Counted from the stretch's first letter, positions 9,683-20,930 are shown. The stretch is DNA of 64,000 nt from an uncultured Verrucomicrobiota bacterium (GCA_902612125.1 CACMBV010000001.1:124001-188000); one strand, 5' to 3'. Translations and numbers: made by a program. Notes: generated by a model not told the origin, from the letters alone.

Positions 9683-11406
9683 AGATACTCCTGAAACCAC
9701 ATATCAATATCCTCAATTATCGGTAGAAACCACGGGTGCCGATTCCAGCATCCGTGCTTACCATCTTTGTAATGAGTCAGCAATTGAGTAGGCACGCCCA
9801 GCTTATTTAGTTTATTGATCGAAGGTTGCACCTTGGACGGATCCTCTTTGCCTCCGAATTGAAAAAGGATTGGGGGCGTTTGTTTATTAATATGAAGGTG
9901 GGCATCCGCTAGTTTGTAAAGCTCAGGCTCTTCCTTGACCGTCCCACCAAACAGGAAGATTGCATTGGCTACGGGATTTTTCGCAGTTAGCGACCGTTCC
10001 GCCACACTGCCGGTTGAGATTTCCATCGGCCCGGACATGACCACCGCGGCCTGAACGGCAGATGAATATTTGGCATTCCCGCCATCACCATGCAAAGATT
10101 TAACCTCAGCAGTGGTGGCTAGTAATCCAGCGAGGTGAGCACCTGCCGAGCCACCCACCACCCCGATTCGACCTGGATCCATTTTATACTTATTTGCATG
10201 AGCTCTGAGATATCGGACCGCAGCATGACAGTCCCGAATATTCGCCGGGAAAGGAGCCTCTTCAGCCAACCGGTAATCAATCGCCATGGAAACATATCCA
10301 CGCTTCGCCATTTCCACTCCCATTGCCCGGAATTTCATCTTGTCCCCCTTGATCCAACCTCCTCCATGAATAATCAAAGCGGCAGGAAATGGCCCCTTGC
10401 CCTTGGGAATAAAAATATCTGCCAGCATCTTTCTAGGACCATATTCTGCATAGGTGAGATCGAGCAATTGAGTCACATTAGCGGGCACTTGAACGCTAGG
10501 CTTATCTGACATGGAATCGGGCCATTCAGCAGGTGGTTGAGTGGGCACCCCTGACACTTTCATGCGTTGGACATGGACCCCGCCAAAGCCAGTCAAATAG
10601 AGATCACGTAATTGGATGCCGCCAAAGGCACAATTCACCGCCCGCTCGGGACAAACAATTTTGTCGATCAGCTTGCCCTTAGAGTCCCAAATCCAAATAT
10701 CCTTGGGTCCCGCGCAATAAACATTGCCGGCCCGATCCACACACATTCCATCGGCTCCCTTGAGGTTAAGCTGACCATCGTCCATTTTTGCAAAAAGCTT
10801 CTTTGCGTTCAAAGCTCCATTCTTGCCAACCTTGAAAGAAAGAATCTTCTTCGGAACATATTCGGACACATAAAGAGTTTTCTCATCGGGGCTCAGAATC
10901 AACCCATTGGGAGTCTGTATATTGGAAGCAACGGTTTGGGCTTTGCCCTGCGGGGAAACATAAACGACTTCACCCGCCCCGGTTAGGGTAAAATAGACCC
11001 CGCCCGAGCGATCGACTACCAAGTCATTGGGTTTCCGATGTTTATCCTTGGCCAAATCTTCCTGATAAACCAAAGACCATTTATTGTTTTGATCCAAGCA
11101 TCTGATTGCACTTTCCCCATGATCAGCAAAGTAGGTCTTCCCATGATTGAAGAAGCTCGCGCTGAACCGCTTTTCATTGGCGAGCAAATTCCATTTATTT
11201 TGTTTAATAATGAAGCGCTTCACCACCTGTGCTTTTGGATCCGGAACCGTAAGGTACCATCCCTGCCAAGAAGGTCCGTCTGCCAATCCGAAGTCACCGG
11301 AAACCAATGCAAGAGAAACAGATCGATCGACCGGGCCACCCCCAAATAAGCAAATGGCGAATAAAAGAGTAAACAGAATGGAATAAAAAGGCTTCAATAA
11401 AGTCAT
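9679..11406 (-). CDS. fusion of SMP-30/gluconolactonase propeller and alpha/beta esterase, secreted
   Basis: 575 residues with a signal peptide (about 1-22). Residues 30-300 form an SMP-30/gluconolactonase-like beta-propeller (motifs [41 protein letters not shown]). Residues 315-575 form a carboxylesterase of the BD-FAE/hormone-sensitive-lipase type with HGGGW (347-351), nucleophile Ser420 in GGSAGAH, acid in GGKEDPS and base in KDGKHGCW. The combination would couple ester or lactone hydrolysis with deacylation of a saccharide. The start ATG overlaps the stop of the upstream sulfatase by four bases, so the two are translationally coupled. It overlaps the convergent frameshifted sulfatase by four bases at its 3' end. 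Confidence 0.85.
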   Translation of the reverse strand: MTLLKPFYSILFTLLFAICLFGGGPVDRSVSLALVSGDFGLADGPSWQGWYLTVPDPKAQVVKRFIIKQNKWNLLANEKRFSASFFNHGKTYFADHGESAIRCLDQNNKWSLVYQEDLAKDKHRKPNDLVVDRSGGVYFTLTGAGEVVYVSPQGKAQTVASNIQTPNGLILSPDEKTLYVSEYVPKKILSFKVGKNGALNAKKLFAKMDDGQLNLKGADGMCVDRAGNVYCAGPKDIWIWDSKGKLIDKIVCPERAVNCAFGGIQLRDLYLTGFGGVHVQRMKVSGVPTQPPAEWPDSMSDKPSVQVPANVTQLLDLTYAEYGPRKMLADIFIPKGKGPFPAALIIHGGGWIKGDKMKFRAMGVEMAKRGYVSMAIDYRLAEEAPFPANIRDCHAAVRYLRAHANKYKMDPGRIGVVGGSAGAHLAGLLATTAEVKSLHGDGGNAKYSSAVQAAVVMSGPMEISTGSVAERSLTAKNPVANAIFLFGGTVKEEPELYKLADAHLHINKQTPPILFQFGGKEDPSKVQPSINKLNKLGVPTQLLTHYKDGKHGCWNRHPWFLPIIEDIDMWFQEYL

Positions 11407-13022
11407 TTTTTCAATTTAGGTTTTTGGGATTTAACCGGGCGTTTAAACCCGTCGGTCATGGGGGATGTTTCAAAGAATTTCCCATTATCGACCAACCGGG
11501 GATCGTTATTATCACGCAGATACTTCATTAAACGGGCCCGAAGTTTTTTCACCGTTCCTGAATAGTCCGGGTCCTGAGCGAGGTTTTTCATTTGATCCGG
11601 GTCCTTGTTCATATCGTATAATTCTTCTCGGGGCCGCTTTCCGTATGCATGATCAAAAATTGGTTTTACTTTTGGATCTTTTCGATTGCTGACGATCCAT
11701 GCCTTGGTCGGCCCGGCATCTTCATCCGCCAGAGTTACGAAGGTTTGATTTTCCAGCAGGGAATAACCTGGTTCTTTGGGAGTATCGAGAAGAAACGGAT
11801 CTCCAAGGGGCCAACGGTCCGGACGAAAATTAATAACAAATTCAAAATCCTTGGTTCGAATCGCTCTTTGAGGATAAGGGAGGTATCCCGGGCGGGATGA
11901 AAAAACATGACGTTCCCGACCGGTGATTACCGCATCACGACTTGGATCCACTTGGCCATCCTTTTTCGACTTCAGTATTTTCCACAAACTTTTGGCCGAC
12001 ATCGCCTCAGGAACTTTTACCTTTCCGGCCTCGAGGAAAGTCGGAGCCAAGTCGGGAAGGCAGACGAAATCATCCACCACCCGGCCACCTCTCACACCCG
12101 GCCCGGCAATGGCCAGGCACACGCGGGTACCAAAATCATACAAATTACACTTACCATGTGGAAAACCGGGAGGCCCATGATCTCCACTGACCACGATCAG
12201 CGTGCTTTCATTCTCTGCCCGCTTCTTTAATTCATCGAGCAAAATTCCAAGTCCTGCATCAAATGCAGCAATTTCACCAAGATAATCAGCTAAATCCTCA
12301 CGCACCGCATGCACATCCGGTAAAAAGGCAGGCATCTTCCCCTTAAGTTTATCAGGATCAATTCCCCACAACTCCTTACCCGAGCCCTTAATCCATTTAC
12401 GATGAACATTGGTAGGACCAAACCAATAAGCAAAAGGCTGATCTTTCTTTATTACCTTTAAAAAAGAGTTAAAATTACTCCGTACTTCTCGGTACAATTC
12501 CTCCTTTGCATCTTTTACAGCAACTCCTTTGGAAGCACAATTATACACATATTGTGAAAATCCATTAAATTTTGCACCTGACTTTACGAACGCATTTGCA
12601 GTCCCTCCAATGCCTGCATCCCGCGGGTTTCCCGGTGACCATACCTTGTAGGTGTAGCCAATGTGGTAACCCGAATCTTTGAGCAACAAAGGCCAGGTGG
12701 AAATTTCCTCATCCCAAACCGCACCCTGGAGAATAGCACCTCGTCCGGTCTCCCAAAAGTTACGCCCGGAAAGAATGGAGCTTCGACAGGGTGTACAGGA
12801 GGGTGCATTGACAAAAGCATTTTTAAAGAGCACACCGCTCTTTGCCAACTTGTCAAAATTGGGGGTTTTCGCGAGGTCATTGATTCCCCCCTTTCCAAGC
12901 ACATGAGCGTAAATTCCGGCCTGCTGGCCCCAGTCATCGGCAAAAACAAAAAGAATGTTTGGTCTCTTTGCAGCAAAACATGAGGTAAAACAGGCGAAAG
13001 AAAAAACGAGGGGTCTTATCAT
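11403..13022 (-). CDS. secreted S1-type sulfatase
   Basis: 539 residues with a signal peptide (about 1-18). The Asp pair FADDWGQ is at residues 27-33 and the formylglycine motif CTPCR at 76-80. It belongs to the heparan-N-sulfatase-like group by its [14 protein letters not shown]-type region, HRKWIKGSG and [10 protein letters not shown] motifs. A Lys-rich C-terminus follows the normal tail. It is the first gene of a two-gene unit: its TGA overlaps the ATG of the propeller-esterase fusion. Probably it desulfates an extracellular glycan whose acyl groups are removed by the coupled esterase. Confidence 0.93.
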   Translation of the reverse strand: MIRPLVFSFACFTSCFAAKRPNILFVFADDWGQQAGIYAHVLGKGGINDLAKTPNFDKLAKSGVLFKNAFVNAPSCTPCRSSILSGRNFWETGRGAILQGAVWDEEISTWPLLLKDSGYHIGYTYKVWSPGNPRDAGIGGTANAFVKSGAKFNGFSQYVYNCASKGVAVKDAKEELYREVRSNFNSFLKVIKKDQPFAYWFGPTNVHRKWIKGSGKELWGIDPDKLKGKMPAFLPDVHAVREDLADYLGEIAAFDAGLGILLDELKKRAENESTLIVVSGDHGPPGFPHGKCNLYDFGTRVCLAIAGPGVRGGRVVDDFVCLPDLAPTFLEAGKVKVPEAMSAKSLWKILKSKKDGQVDPSRDAVITGRERHVFSSRPGYLPYPQRAIRTKDFEFVINFRPDRWPLGDPFLLDTPKEPGYSLLENQTFVTLADEDAGPTKAWIVSNRKDPKVKPIFDHAYGKRPREELYDMNKDPDQMKNLAQDPDYSGTVKKLRARLMKYLRDNNDPRLVDNGKFFETSPMTDGFKRPVKSQKPKLKK

Positions 13023-13097
13023 CAGACAATCTTCTAATCCTCAAACAAATTGGTCAAGGTATCCCTTAACCCTTCGATTAAATATAAAAGAAAGAAA

Positions 13098-14585
13098 TTA
13101 GTCAGAATGTTGTACCGTAACCTTCAAATTATTGATTAGCTCCATTACCGGGATCACCGAATCCATGGTTTCCTCATGCATAGAGTCTACCGTAAAGGTA
13201 ATCCGATCAGCAGGACATCTTACCAGGCCAAGGGCAGCGTCAAGGTTCACCCATTGATCATCCAGATAAAACTGGGTCCACATGTGGTAGACCAACACAT
13301 CCTTTTTACCCTCAAATTCATCAGCATAAACCAAGCCGGTTGCCACCCGGGTGGGAATCCCCAGGACACGCCCAAGGGCAGCTAGTAACATGGAATGCTC
13401 AGTGCAATCACCCTCTTTATTTCGTGCAACTTCACTGGCCGTGGCAAAACCAACCCCATAATTCTTCCCAGACACATAGCGGTTCACGAATTGGGTTAGT
13501 TTCTTGGCAATCTCCCTTTGCGTTCTAGCTTTCCCTTTTCCCTTTTTGGCAAGTTTTTGAATCAAAAAATCATCAATATCTAAGTAAACACTTGGTGAAA
13601 GAAAAGGCTTCAGATCAATTTGCTCTTCAACTTTTTTCTTGTTTGAAGACTGATCCACAATTACCCGAACTGATTTATCATCCATCTTCTCCACCTTCTG
13701 ACCAGTTCCTTCAAATAAAGTGGCTGACCATTTTCCCTTCACGGTTTCCATGATGAAAATATTTTTCTCTCCTTTCGAAACGGGTGCATTCAGAGTTAGG
13801 ACTGAGCTCAACAATAATTCATGGACCTCAGCATCCATCTTCTTGGCTTTCTTTTTGGGTACCTGAATTATGGAAATATTCATTCCCCCCATATTCATGT
13901 CTGTTCTTACAGCCACGCACTCCTTATCGAACCAAGATTTCGTCTTCAATGACCCAAATGTGCTTAGCAACTCCATGTCCACTTCGTAGGCCTGAATCTT
14001 TTCTTCCCTTATTTGAATGAGTTTTTCTCCCGAGCAAATTATATTTGCTTTTACCGGTGCCTTCATCCCCAAGTCCGGAGAGTAGACTTTGAGTTGATAG
14101 GTTTTACCGGCTTCCTGAAATCCATTTTCAAGAACCTGTTTGCGCAGACCCCAACTTACGGCTCCTTCAGGGTCAAAAGGATACCTGGTTTCCTTGCCCG
14201 TAATGAATTGCTTTTCATAAACAACCAATTCCTTCCCTTCCACCCTGCCTTTTTTAAGCATGGGGATTCCTGCCATCTTGGTCTCACTGTTAAAATCGAT
14301 TAGCTCTCCACTTAGCTTCTCCTTGGTTTCCTGCTCAACCGTGATTTCAACGGTCTGACCGGCCCGTTTAATCAGCATCAGAAATTCATTTCGGCTTTTG
14401 ATAACATCTCCCTCTTTCTGCATGATGTCCGAAACATAACCAACTTTCGTATTTCCGAGGTAGACTTCATACCATCGATCAACCGGTGTAAACTCGGCGT
14501 TTTGACCAAACACATTTATTCCGGAGGATAAAATAACGACCCAAGCAATGGTGTTTAAGGCAAGTTTCTCTAATAAATAAAACAT
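13098..14585 (-). CDS. transglutaminase-like (papain-fold) secreted protein
   Basis: 495 residues with an N-terminal hydrophobic signal. The first about 300 residues are a beta-rich domain with no family I can name (it carries VGYVSDIMQKEGD and PFDPEGAVSWG). The C-terminal domain is transglutaminase-like: Cys394 in NKEGDCTEHS, His434 in VYHMWTQFY and Asp449 in WVNLDAALG form the Cys-His-Asp triad. In bacteria such proteins are usually peptidases or amidases rather than crosslinkers. It stands alone between xylose isomerase and the sulfatase unit, with about 75 bases before the latter. Function unknown beyond the fold. Confidence 0.82.
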   Translation of the reverse strand: MFYLLEKLALNTIAWVVILSSGINVFGQNAEFTPVDRWYEVYLGNTKVGYVSDIMQKEGDVIKSRNEFLMLIKRAGQTVEITVEQETKEKLSGELIDFNSETKMAGIPMLKKGRVEGKELVVYEKQFITGKETRYPFDPEGAVSWGLRKQVLENGFQEAGKTYQLKVYSPDLGMKAPVKANIICSGEKLIQIREEKIQAYEVDMELLSTFGSLKTKSWFDKECVAVRTDMNMGGMNISIIQVPKKKAKKMDAEVHELLLSSVLTLNAPVSKGEKNIFIMETVKGKWSATLFEGTGQKVEKMDDKSVRVIVDQSSNKKKVEEQIDLKPFLSPSVYLDIDDFLIQKLAKKGKGKARTQREIAKKLTQFVNRYVSGKNYGVGFATASEVARNKEGDCTEHSMLLAALGRVLGIPTRVATGLVYADEFEGKKDVLVYHMWTQFYLDDQWVNLDAALGLVRCPADRITFTVDSMHEETMDSVIPVMELINNLKVTVQHSD

Positions 14586-14678
14586 TCTTAAATTTTCATA
14601 CGAAATACATATTTTTAAACTTTTGATTCCTTACCAGCTAAGGAAGGAATTCAAAAAGACTTAATTTAATTTTATGAC

Positions 14679-14703
14679 ATTTCCAAAAGAACAAAGGAAA
14701 TGA
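14679..14703 (-). terminator. hairpin just downstream of xylose isomerase
   Basis: CATTTCC and GGAAATG form a 7-base-pair stem around an 11-base loop, eight bases after the xylose isomerase stop. No clear U-tract follows on the minus strand, so it may be an RNA 3'-end structure rather than a full intrinsic terminator. Confidence 0.3.
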
Positions 14704-14710
14704 AATAAAC

Positions 14711-16015
14711 TCAGATAAAATCGTTGACCAGATTTTCCAGCATTTCCTGACGACCACTCGCTAGTGTTGGCTCGCCATTACTCAATGCATACTGTTCCAA
14801 TTCCGCAAAACTTGTGGTACCCCCTTCAATCTTCGCTCCGATATCAATGTCGTAACTGGAATAACGATCCTGCACAAACTGGGCTAATCGTCCATCTTCA
14901 CGAATGGCATGGGCTACTTTCAAACCACGGGCAAAGGCGTCCATTCCGCCAATGTGTGCGTGCATCAAATCGATGGGTTCATGAGACTCGCGTCGGCGCT
15001 TGGCATCAAAATTCAAGCCCCCTGTTCTGAAACCGCCAATTCCTAAAAGTACCAGCATGATCTCCGTGGTCATGTAAATATCGGTAGGGAACTGATCGGT
15101 GTCCCAACCAATCAGGGTGTCACCCGTATTGGCATCCACACTACCAAGGGCATCCGCATTCGCGGCTACAGTCAGGTCGTGTTGTACGGTATGTCCGGCG
15201 AGTGTGGCATGGTTCGTCTCAATATTAAGTTTGAAATGATCGAGCAAGTTATACTCGCGTAGGAAATTCAGACAGGCTGCCGAGTCACTGTCGTATTGGT
15301 GGGTGGATGGCTCACGAGGCTTTGGTTCAATATAAAATGGACCGTCAAATCCAATATTCTTTGCATGATCCACCGCCATATGAAGGAAAGCTCCAAGGTG
15401 ATCAAGCTCTCGTTTCATGTTGGTATTAATCAGGGATCCATATCCTTCGCGACCACCCCAGAAAGTATATCCCAGACCGTCGAGTTCCTTGGTTACCTCC
15501 ATTGCTTTCTTAACTTGTGCCGCCGCATAGGCATATACCCGTGCATCCGGTGAAGTTGCGGCCCCGTGTGCATATCGCGGATGGGCAAACAAACAGGCGG
15601 TTCCCCAAAGAAGTTTCTTGCCGGACTCCGCCTGCTTCTCTTTCAGCTTCGCCACGACCTGATCTAGGGCATCATTGGATGCTGAAAGATCATTTAACTC
15701 CGGGGCAATATCTCGGTCGTGAAAACAATAGTAATCAATACCAATTTTATCCAGGAATTCGAAAAATACATCCACCCGGGCAAGGGCGTTCTCCACTGAA
15801 TTACTCTTGTTATCCCATGGCATCTGGGCAGTACCTGCACCAAATGGATCGGCCAATTCGTTCCGCATTACATGCCAGTAAGCGGCCCCAAATCGAAGGT
15901 GGTCCTTCATCGCTTTTCCACCGACTTCTTCAGTCGCGTTGTAGTGCTTGAAGGATAAAGCATTTTTAGAGTCAGGTCCTTCGTATTGAATCTTTTCGCA
16001 ATCGAAATATTGCAT
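14711..16015 (-). CDS. xylA: xylose isomerase
   Basis: 434 residues, the usual length of class II xylose isomerases. Metal and substrate motifs are all present: FHDRD with the catalytic His, IEPKP with the metal-binding Glu, [16 protein letters not shown] and FDAKRRRES. It interconverts D-xylose and D-xylulose (also glucose/fructose) in the cytoplasm; no signal peptide is present. It stands alone: no xylulokinase, xylose transporter or regulator is next to it. This suggests that xylose released by the surrounding extracellular enzymes is handled by genes spread around the chromosome. The ATG at 16015 has no Shine-Dalgarno sequence. Confidence 0.97.
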   Translation of the reverse strand: MQYFDCEKIQYEGPDSKNALSFKHYNATEEVGGKAMKDHLRFGAAYWHVMRNELADPFGAGTAQMPWDNKSNSVENALARVDVFFEFLDKIGIDYYCFHDRDIAPELNDLSASNDALDQVVAKLKEKQAESGKKLLWGTACLFAHPRYAHGAATSPDARVYAYAAAQVKKAMEVTKELDGLGYTFWGGREGYGSLINTNMKRELDHLGAFLHMAVDHAKNIGFDGPFYIEPKPREPSTHQYDSDSAACLNFLREYNLLDHFKLNIETNHATLAGHTVQHDLTVAANADALGSVDANTGDTLIGWDTDQFPTDIYMTTEIMLVLLGIGGFRTGGLNFDAKRRRESHEPIDLMHAHIGGMDAFARGLKVAHAIREDGRLAQFVQDRYSSYDIDIGAKIEGGTTSFAELEQYALSNGEPTLASGRQEMLENLVNDFI

Positions 16016-16895
16016 AATTTTGTAGAGGCTGAAGAGTTATTTAGGTAAAAGGTATTTTTAGACGGATCGATTTATTTTTAAAATCGCATAGTGCGTCACA
16101 ACTTTGTTCATTTCAGTCTCATCCTTTAAGAATGTCAAGTTGCCAAAGAATTTAATCTAACTCAAGTTTTTGAATTTTATGCATTTGGATTCTTTTGGTT
16201 AGCTTGATCTTACTCTCCATTCTTTTCAATCTCTTCTGATGACTAGACACCTTACCTTGATTTTCTGAAGTTTCCCTTTTCGCACAAAATCCACCTTAGA
16301 ATGTCTTTCCAGATGCCGAACCACCCTTCTATCGGATACGCCATCAAGCATCAAAGAACCCCAAAGGTCTTCAATTTCCGGTAAAGTTAAAAATTTGGAT
16401 ACTTGGAGGATGTAAAAATTCTCCAGGTTGTGGTCGTCCACCAGCATAAGTGGGGTGAAGGGTCGTGTAAGTCAGGTCTTACCGGAGCTTGGGACTAAAT
16501 TGGTAGGCACAGGCTAAGAAGCAGGGCTGTGCCCTTCTTTCTCCATCTTATGAACAGCTGAAGAAAGAATATTGTCATTTGTGTTATGATCCCCGCAACG
16601 ATTCCGACAAGGCTTGTCTTAGGGCGCTTGAGGAACTTGGTAAAGATCGACCGTCTTGGAATTAAGTTGTAGTGCCCTTGGCTCTCTGGGGACACAGGGG
16701 TGACGGCCATTCGGACACTCGCTCTTTCAAGGCCTTCAATACAGTAACCCCACTGTTTTCATTAGTTAAAATAGCCTTTTACATTGAGGAAGATCAGATA
16801 TGTGCAACCTACGAGGTGGCATCCGAAAACACTGTTGGTCTAGAATCTAATTCCACCCGATTTCTAATTGGTTCTCGGTCAGAAAGAAGGAGGGA
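16016..16895. other. gene-poor stretch upstream of xylA with decayed coding fragments
   Basis: No intact gene is visible in these 880 bases. The side near 16016 must hold the xylA promoter, but I cannot pick hexamers with confidence. Short open frames exist on both strands (for example 16226-16447 on the minus strand) without recognisable homology. The most protein-like piece is described separately at 16507-16665. The stretch after it, up to 16895, also reads in places like decayed coding sequence. Confidence 0.5.
16507..16665 (+). pseudogene. Cys-rich C-terminal protein fragment without a start codon
   Basis: A 52-codon open stretch between two stops ends in TAA at 16663-16665. It reads as a credible protein tail: YEQLKKEYCHLCYDP, then DKACLRALEELGKDRPSWN. 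It contains four Cys residues and an amphipathic helix, but no ATG or upstream continuation, since TAG lies immediately before it at 16504-16506. I do not recognise the family. It is probably the remnant of a deleted gene. Confidence 0.3.
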
Positions 16896-19634
16896 TCAGT
16901 TACTCAAAAAGGTCTCGTCAAGGACGATGAGTTTGATTAAGTCTTTCATCCCTTCTTCGGAGCCATAAACTTGGTTAATAATGTTATCCACCGCAGGCCG
17001 GTCTCCACTGTTTAATTTTCGGCCAATCGCATAAGTCATCATCTTTTTAGTCAGGCAACGCAGAAAGGTTTCTTCCTGATCAATTACAAGCTCCCTAAAC
17101 TCTTCAGGTGTGGAAAAAGTCTCTCCGTTGGGAAGTTGACCAGATGGATCCACATCAAGTTTGCGGTCATACTTTACTCGCCATGCCCCAATCGCATCGT
17201 AGTTCTCCAGGGCAAATCCGGCGGGATCAATCTTCTTATGACACTGGGCACAGGAAGCATCTTCTCGGTGTTTAATTAGCTTTTCTTTTAAAGTGGTGGC
17301 CCCAGTTACATCCGGCTCGATTTCCGGCACATCATCCGGTGGTGGTGGGGGAGTATAATCAAGAAGTTTGTTCATCACATAAATTCCACGTACCACCGGT
17401 GAGGTGTCCACTCCGTTGGCAGATGCAGTCAAAAAGCTACCATGACCAAGAATTCCGCCGCGTTCGGCCCCAGCCAAGCTGACTTTTCGAAATTCATTTC
17501 CCTCCAGCCCAGATATACCATAATGAGCAGCTAGTTCCCGGTTTATGTAACTGTAATCCGCAGTAAGCAATTCCAGGGGACGAAGATTATTCTTGAGTAC
17601 ATTCTCAAAAAGAAGTTCCGTTTCTTTCCTCATTGCACTCTCCAAATTATCCCGATAAAAACTTACGAATTCTCTGGAAGGTGGCATTTTTCCGATGTTG
17701 TCCAGTTCAAGCCAAACACGCAGAAAGTTACCTACGAAGCGTTTTCCCTTGGGGTCAGCAAGCATGCGGTCTACTTGTGTAGTTAAAATATCCGGATTCT
17801 TCAGCTTTTCTTGCTCCGCGAGTTTAAATAGTTCAGCATCCGGCATGGAAGACCAAAGAAAGTAGGAAAGTCTCGAAGCCAGTGCATAATCATTTAATTC
17901 TCCCTCGCCTTCATTCAGGTAAAGAAAACCAGGCGCGGAGAGGATGGTTTGAAATCCTAGTTGCAGCGACTCCAGGGAAGACAAGCCCTCCCTCAGTTTC
18001 GCTTTAATCATCCCCAAGATAGGACTTAATTCACCCTCAAGTGGAGGACGACGAAAAGCAAACTTGGCAAATTGGGTCAGCCGCTCTTCAATAATTTCAG
18101 CACTTAAATCCTGCGGTGTAAGCTCATCGTAGAGAGCCTCATGACCTAGAGGTGGCCACTCATCAATGTGAGGACCATCCACTTGTATTTCCCATACCCG
18201 AAGAACCGGTCCTTTGTAGGCTCTGAGGGTACCATGCCAGCGTTCATAACCTTTCTCCTTCGCGGATTTCATCTGGAGAAAAGGTTGAAATTCGGGAAAT
18301 GTATCGGCTTTATTCAGCAACAACCGAACCAATCGCTTAGCCGCTGCCGTTCCGTTACGGAATCGAACCTCAGGCTCAAATCCCTTTTCCATATACCCAG
18401 TCCATTCAAACCATTCCGGCTCGGCCTCTTTCAATTCAAACGAAGTCAATGAAACTGATTTTGTAACATTTCCGCTTGTCCCGGCGGTGCTTCCTTTTCG
18501 ATCCACAGAAGCAAGCTCCATCACCAGTGGATCCCCATTCCGAAAATCACCCAGAATTTTTCCGTAGGGATGTAATCGGTTAACTGCCGCCGCCTTCACC
18601 CTTATGGTATAATTTCCACTGTGGGGAACCCCGCCGGCTTTATTCAAGGGTAAAAAGCCCAAGTGCCCGCCTCGATAAAAGCGACCATAAAGATCGGTGT
18701 AGGGAGTTTCAGGTTCGAAGCGGTAACGGTCTACTTTAAAAAGTTTGGGCAAACCATTGGATTTCTTTCCCCTAAAGTAAAAGGGTGATTTTTGTATATA
18801 GCTTTTGCTAACTGGTCGGTTTTCAAACTTCGTGGCCCGGGTAATTGCTCCTTCTGCGGCCGGAAAATATTTTTCCAGTAACAACCCGGAAGTTACCAAC
18901 TCAGCCCCGTCATTATCAAATCCATCCACATGTACATCCGCTGGAAAATCAGCAGATGGGTTCCACGACTCCGTATTTAGTCCGAGCAGGTCACTGATTG
19001 TATTGGAGTATTCAAACTTATTGAGACGACGCAAAACGGTGTGATTACTAATCCCGGAAAACTTCTCCCGAGCCTCAGCTATCTCATTGGTAATTAAATC
19101 AATTATCGCAAGTCTCTCAACTTCACTGGGCTGAGAGACATGCTCGGGTGGCATTTCTCCCAAATTCAGCTGATCTACAATTTCCTGCCAAAGTTCTTGT
19201 TCGCGGAAATCCTGAATCGATGAGGATAACAGGTCGAAACGACGATCCGCTTTCTGTTTTTCTTCACCGTGGCACTGGTAGCAATACTTACTGACAAATT
19301 CTCTGGGATTGGTATTCGTGACTAATGGATACTTTTCCTGTTCCTTTAAGGCATTCTGTACATAAGCTTGATCTGATCCCGAAAGAATGGATAGCGGAAA
19401 GAGGAATTGCTTGGAGTCACTTCTTTCAATGATAATCTTTTCCCCTGATCGGCTAATTAAATGTGCCTGTATTTCTACTCCTTCGCTTGAGGTCCAAGTA
19501 CGGAGTGGAAATTCAGCGGAAAAACATTGGAGTCCGAAAACCAATAAGAGAAAAGCCGAAGGCAGAAGATTACTCGAATAACTGCAAGCTATGAACCCAT
19601 AACGGGACCGATCAAAGAATGCCAATCTCAACAT
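16896..19634 (-). CDS. DUF1592/DUF1588 Planctomycete-type cytochrome c protein with N-terminal SHD1-like domain
   Basis: 912 residues. After a signal segment (about 22-40) comes an SLA1-homology-1-like domain (about 43-92: RTWTSSEGVEIQAHLI ... PLSILSGSDQAYV), a small beta module found in PVC secreted proteins. The first heme motif CYQCH is at 118-122, then DUF1587 (LRRLNKFEYSNTISDLLGL), DUF1595 (FAKFAFRRPPLEGEL), DUF1592, DUF1588 (GVDTSPVVRGIYVMNKLL) and a second heme motif CAQCH before DUF1585. It is encoded three bases after its DUF1552 partner and is the last gene of a same-strand run that begins with proteorhodopsin. An exported redox role is inferred only. Confidence 0.92.
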   Translation of the reverse strand: MLRLAFFDRSRYGFIACSYSSNLLPSAFLLLVFGLQCFSAEFPLRTWTSSEGVEIQAHLISRSGEKIIIERSDSKQFLFPLSILSGSDQAYVQNALKEQEKYPLVTNTNPREFVSKYCYQCHGEEKQKADRRFDLLSSSIQDFREQELWQEIVDQLNLGEMPPEHVSQPSEVERLAIIDLITNEIAEAREKFSGISNHTVLRRLNKFEYSNTISDLLGLNTESWNPSADFPADVHVDGFDNDGAELVTSGLLLEKYFPAAEGAITRATKFENRPVSKSYIQKSPFYFRGKKSNGLPKLFKVDRYRFEPETPYTDLYGRFYRGGHLGFLPLNKAGGVPHSGNYTIRVKAAAVNRLHPYGKILGDFRNGDPLVMELASVDRKGSTAGTSGNVTKSVSLTSFELKEAEPEWFEWTGYMEKGFEPEVRFRNGTAAAKRLVRLLLNKADTFPEFQPFLQMKSAKEKGYERWHGTLRAYKGPVLRVWEIQVDGPHIDEWPPLGHEALYDELTPQDLSAEIIEERLTQFAKFAFRRPPLEGELSPILGMIKAKLREGLSSLESLQLGFQTILSAPGFLYLNEGEGELNDYALASRLSYFLWSSMPDAELFKLAEQEKLKNPDILTTQVDRMLADPKGKRFVGNFLRVWLELDNIGKMPPSREFVSFYRDNLESAMRKETELLFENVLKNNLRPLELLTADYSYINRELAAHYGISGLEGNEFRKVSLAGAERGGILGHGSFLTASANGVDTSPVVRGIYVMNKLLDYTPPPPPDDVPEIEPDVTGATTLKEKLIKHREDASCAQCHKKIDPAGFALENYDAIGAWRVKYDRKLDVDPSGQLPNGETFSTPEEFRELVIDQEETFLRCLTKKMMTYAIGRKLNSGDRPAVDNIINQVYGSEEGMKDLIKLIVLDETFLSN

Positions 19635-19637
19635 TAC

Positions 19638-20903
19638 TTAGGAAAAATTCAGCCCTGAAAAAGTACCGGTGCTCTTCCCAAAATTATCCCGTTCCACTCC
19701 AAACCATTGTAGTGCGGACAGCCAAAGGTTACTCAAAGGTATCCGTTTATGATGCTCTTCCGGAGAAATAATATGCCCCTTGTGATTCAATCCACCCCCT
19801 GCCATTAGCACGGGTAAATTCTTATTGCTGTGCCTGGATCCGTCACTCATTCCGCTACCCACGATCACCAGGGTATCATCAAAAATCTTGGCTTCCTGCA
19901 ACTTGGTAAACAACCGATTTACCTGGCTAAAAATATAATCCTCCGCAACCTGTAACTCCGCCAGTTTGTCCACTCCCTTACTGTGATGCGAAAGCCCATG
20001 ATAGCCGTAGGAGACTCCATCCAAATCGGTGGTGGTGAATCCAATTGGAATCTCAAAGGTGGCAACCCGGGTGGAATCCGTCTGCAAAGCAAGGGTGAGT
20101 AAATCAAAGAATAAAGGCATCTCCTCTATATCCATCCGTTCTTCATCGGTGATTGGACTTATTCCGGGCTCAGGCTTTGGCCGGTCAAGCCATTCCTTGG
20201 ACATTTGCAATCTGAGTTCGACCTCGCGTACCGAAGTCAGGTACTGATCCAGTTTATCACGATCAAAACCGTTGATTTTTCCCTGCAAGGATTTGGCGGA
20301 ACCCATGAGAGCGTCCAGTATGCTTCCCCGATGGGTCAGTCGTTTACGCTCAAGGTTTCTTTCAGACTGCGAGGACTGGGTAAATAAGGCATTAAACAAA
20401 CGAGCCGGGCTGTTAACCGGTGGAATTCGTACGCCGGTACGGGTCCAGCACATATCCGTACCCTCCCCAATTCCGGCAGTGATGGATGGAAAGCGGGCGG
20501 CGGTGCCGACATGTTCCGCAGCAATCTGATCGAGGGAAACATTTTTCTCCGGGAAACCCTTGGATTCTTGTTTTTTTACCCCGGTAAGAAAAGAATTTAC
20601 TCCGCCATGTCCCCCACCCACATCATGATCAAGGTGAGAAAAAACCGTGAAATTTTTCCTATGCCCTTCAATATTTTTCAGGGTTGGACTACTTACATAA
20701 TCCGTTCCCTCCTCCTTCGGGAAAAACGCACCTGGATAAAAGCCCAAGTGATTCCCAACCGCAAGAATTCGCTTGTTTCGAACTGTTTCAATTGCCCCGT
20801 AAGCCGTGGTGGATGTGCTTTCAAAGAACGGTATAGCTAATGCCAACCCTGCACCCCTTAAAAAGTTTCTTCGATCAATCATGCTCCGGCGTGTTAAATT
20901 CAT
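19638..20903 (-). CDS. DUF1552 (HXXSHH-motif) secreted protein, Tat signal
   Basis: 421 residues. The N-terminus has a twin-arginine type sequence, MIDRRNFLRGAGLALAIP; the start is either ATG 20903 or ATG 20882. The family motif is present as HGLSHH in SYGYHGLSHHSKG, and the GGGHGGVNSFLTG and GSGMSDGSRHSNKNLP segments are typical. It pairs with the DUF1592 cytochrome encoded three bases downstream. Upstream, the stop of the Blh gene lies only 27 bases away, so it may be transcribed with the retinal operon; a separate weak promoter in the AT-rich gap cannot be excluded. Biochemical function unknown. Confidence 0.9.
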   Translation of the reverse strand: MNLTRRSMIDRRNFLRGAGLALAIPFFESTSTTAYGAIETVRNKRILAVGNHLGFYPGAFFPKEEGTDYVSSPTLKNIEGHRKNFTVFSHLDHDVGGGHGGVNSFLTGVKKQESKGFPEKNVSLDQIAAEHVGTAARFPSITAGIGEGTDMCWTRTGVRIPPVNSPARLFNALFTQSSQSERNLERKRLTHRGSILDALMGSAKSLQGKINGFDRDKLDQYLTSVREVELRLQMSKEWLDRPKPEPGISPITDEERMDIEEMPLFFDLLTLALQTDSTRVATFEIPIGFTTTDLDGVSYGYHGLSHHSKGVDKLAELQVAEDYIFSQVNRLFTKLQEAKIFDDTLVIVGSGMSDGSRHSNKNLPVLMAGGGLNHKGHIISPEEHHKRIPLSNLWLSALQWFGVERDNFGKSTGTFSGLNFS

Positions 20904-20930
20904 ACTAATTAATAGTAGACATTTACTTAT

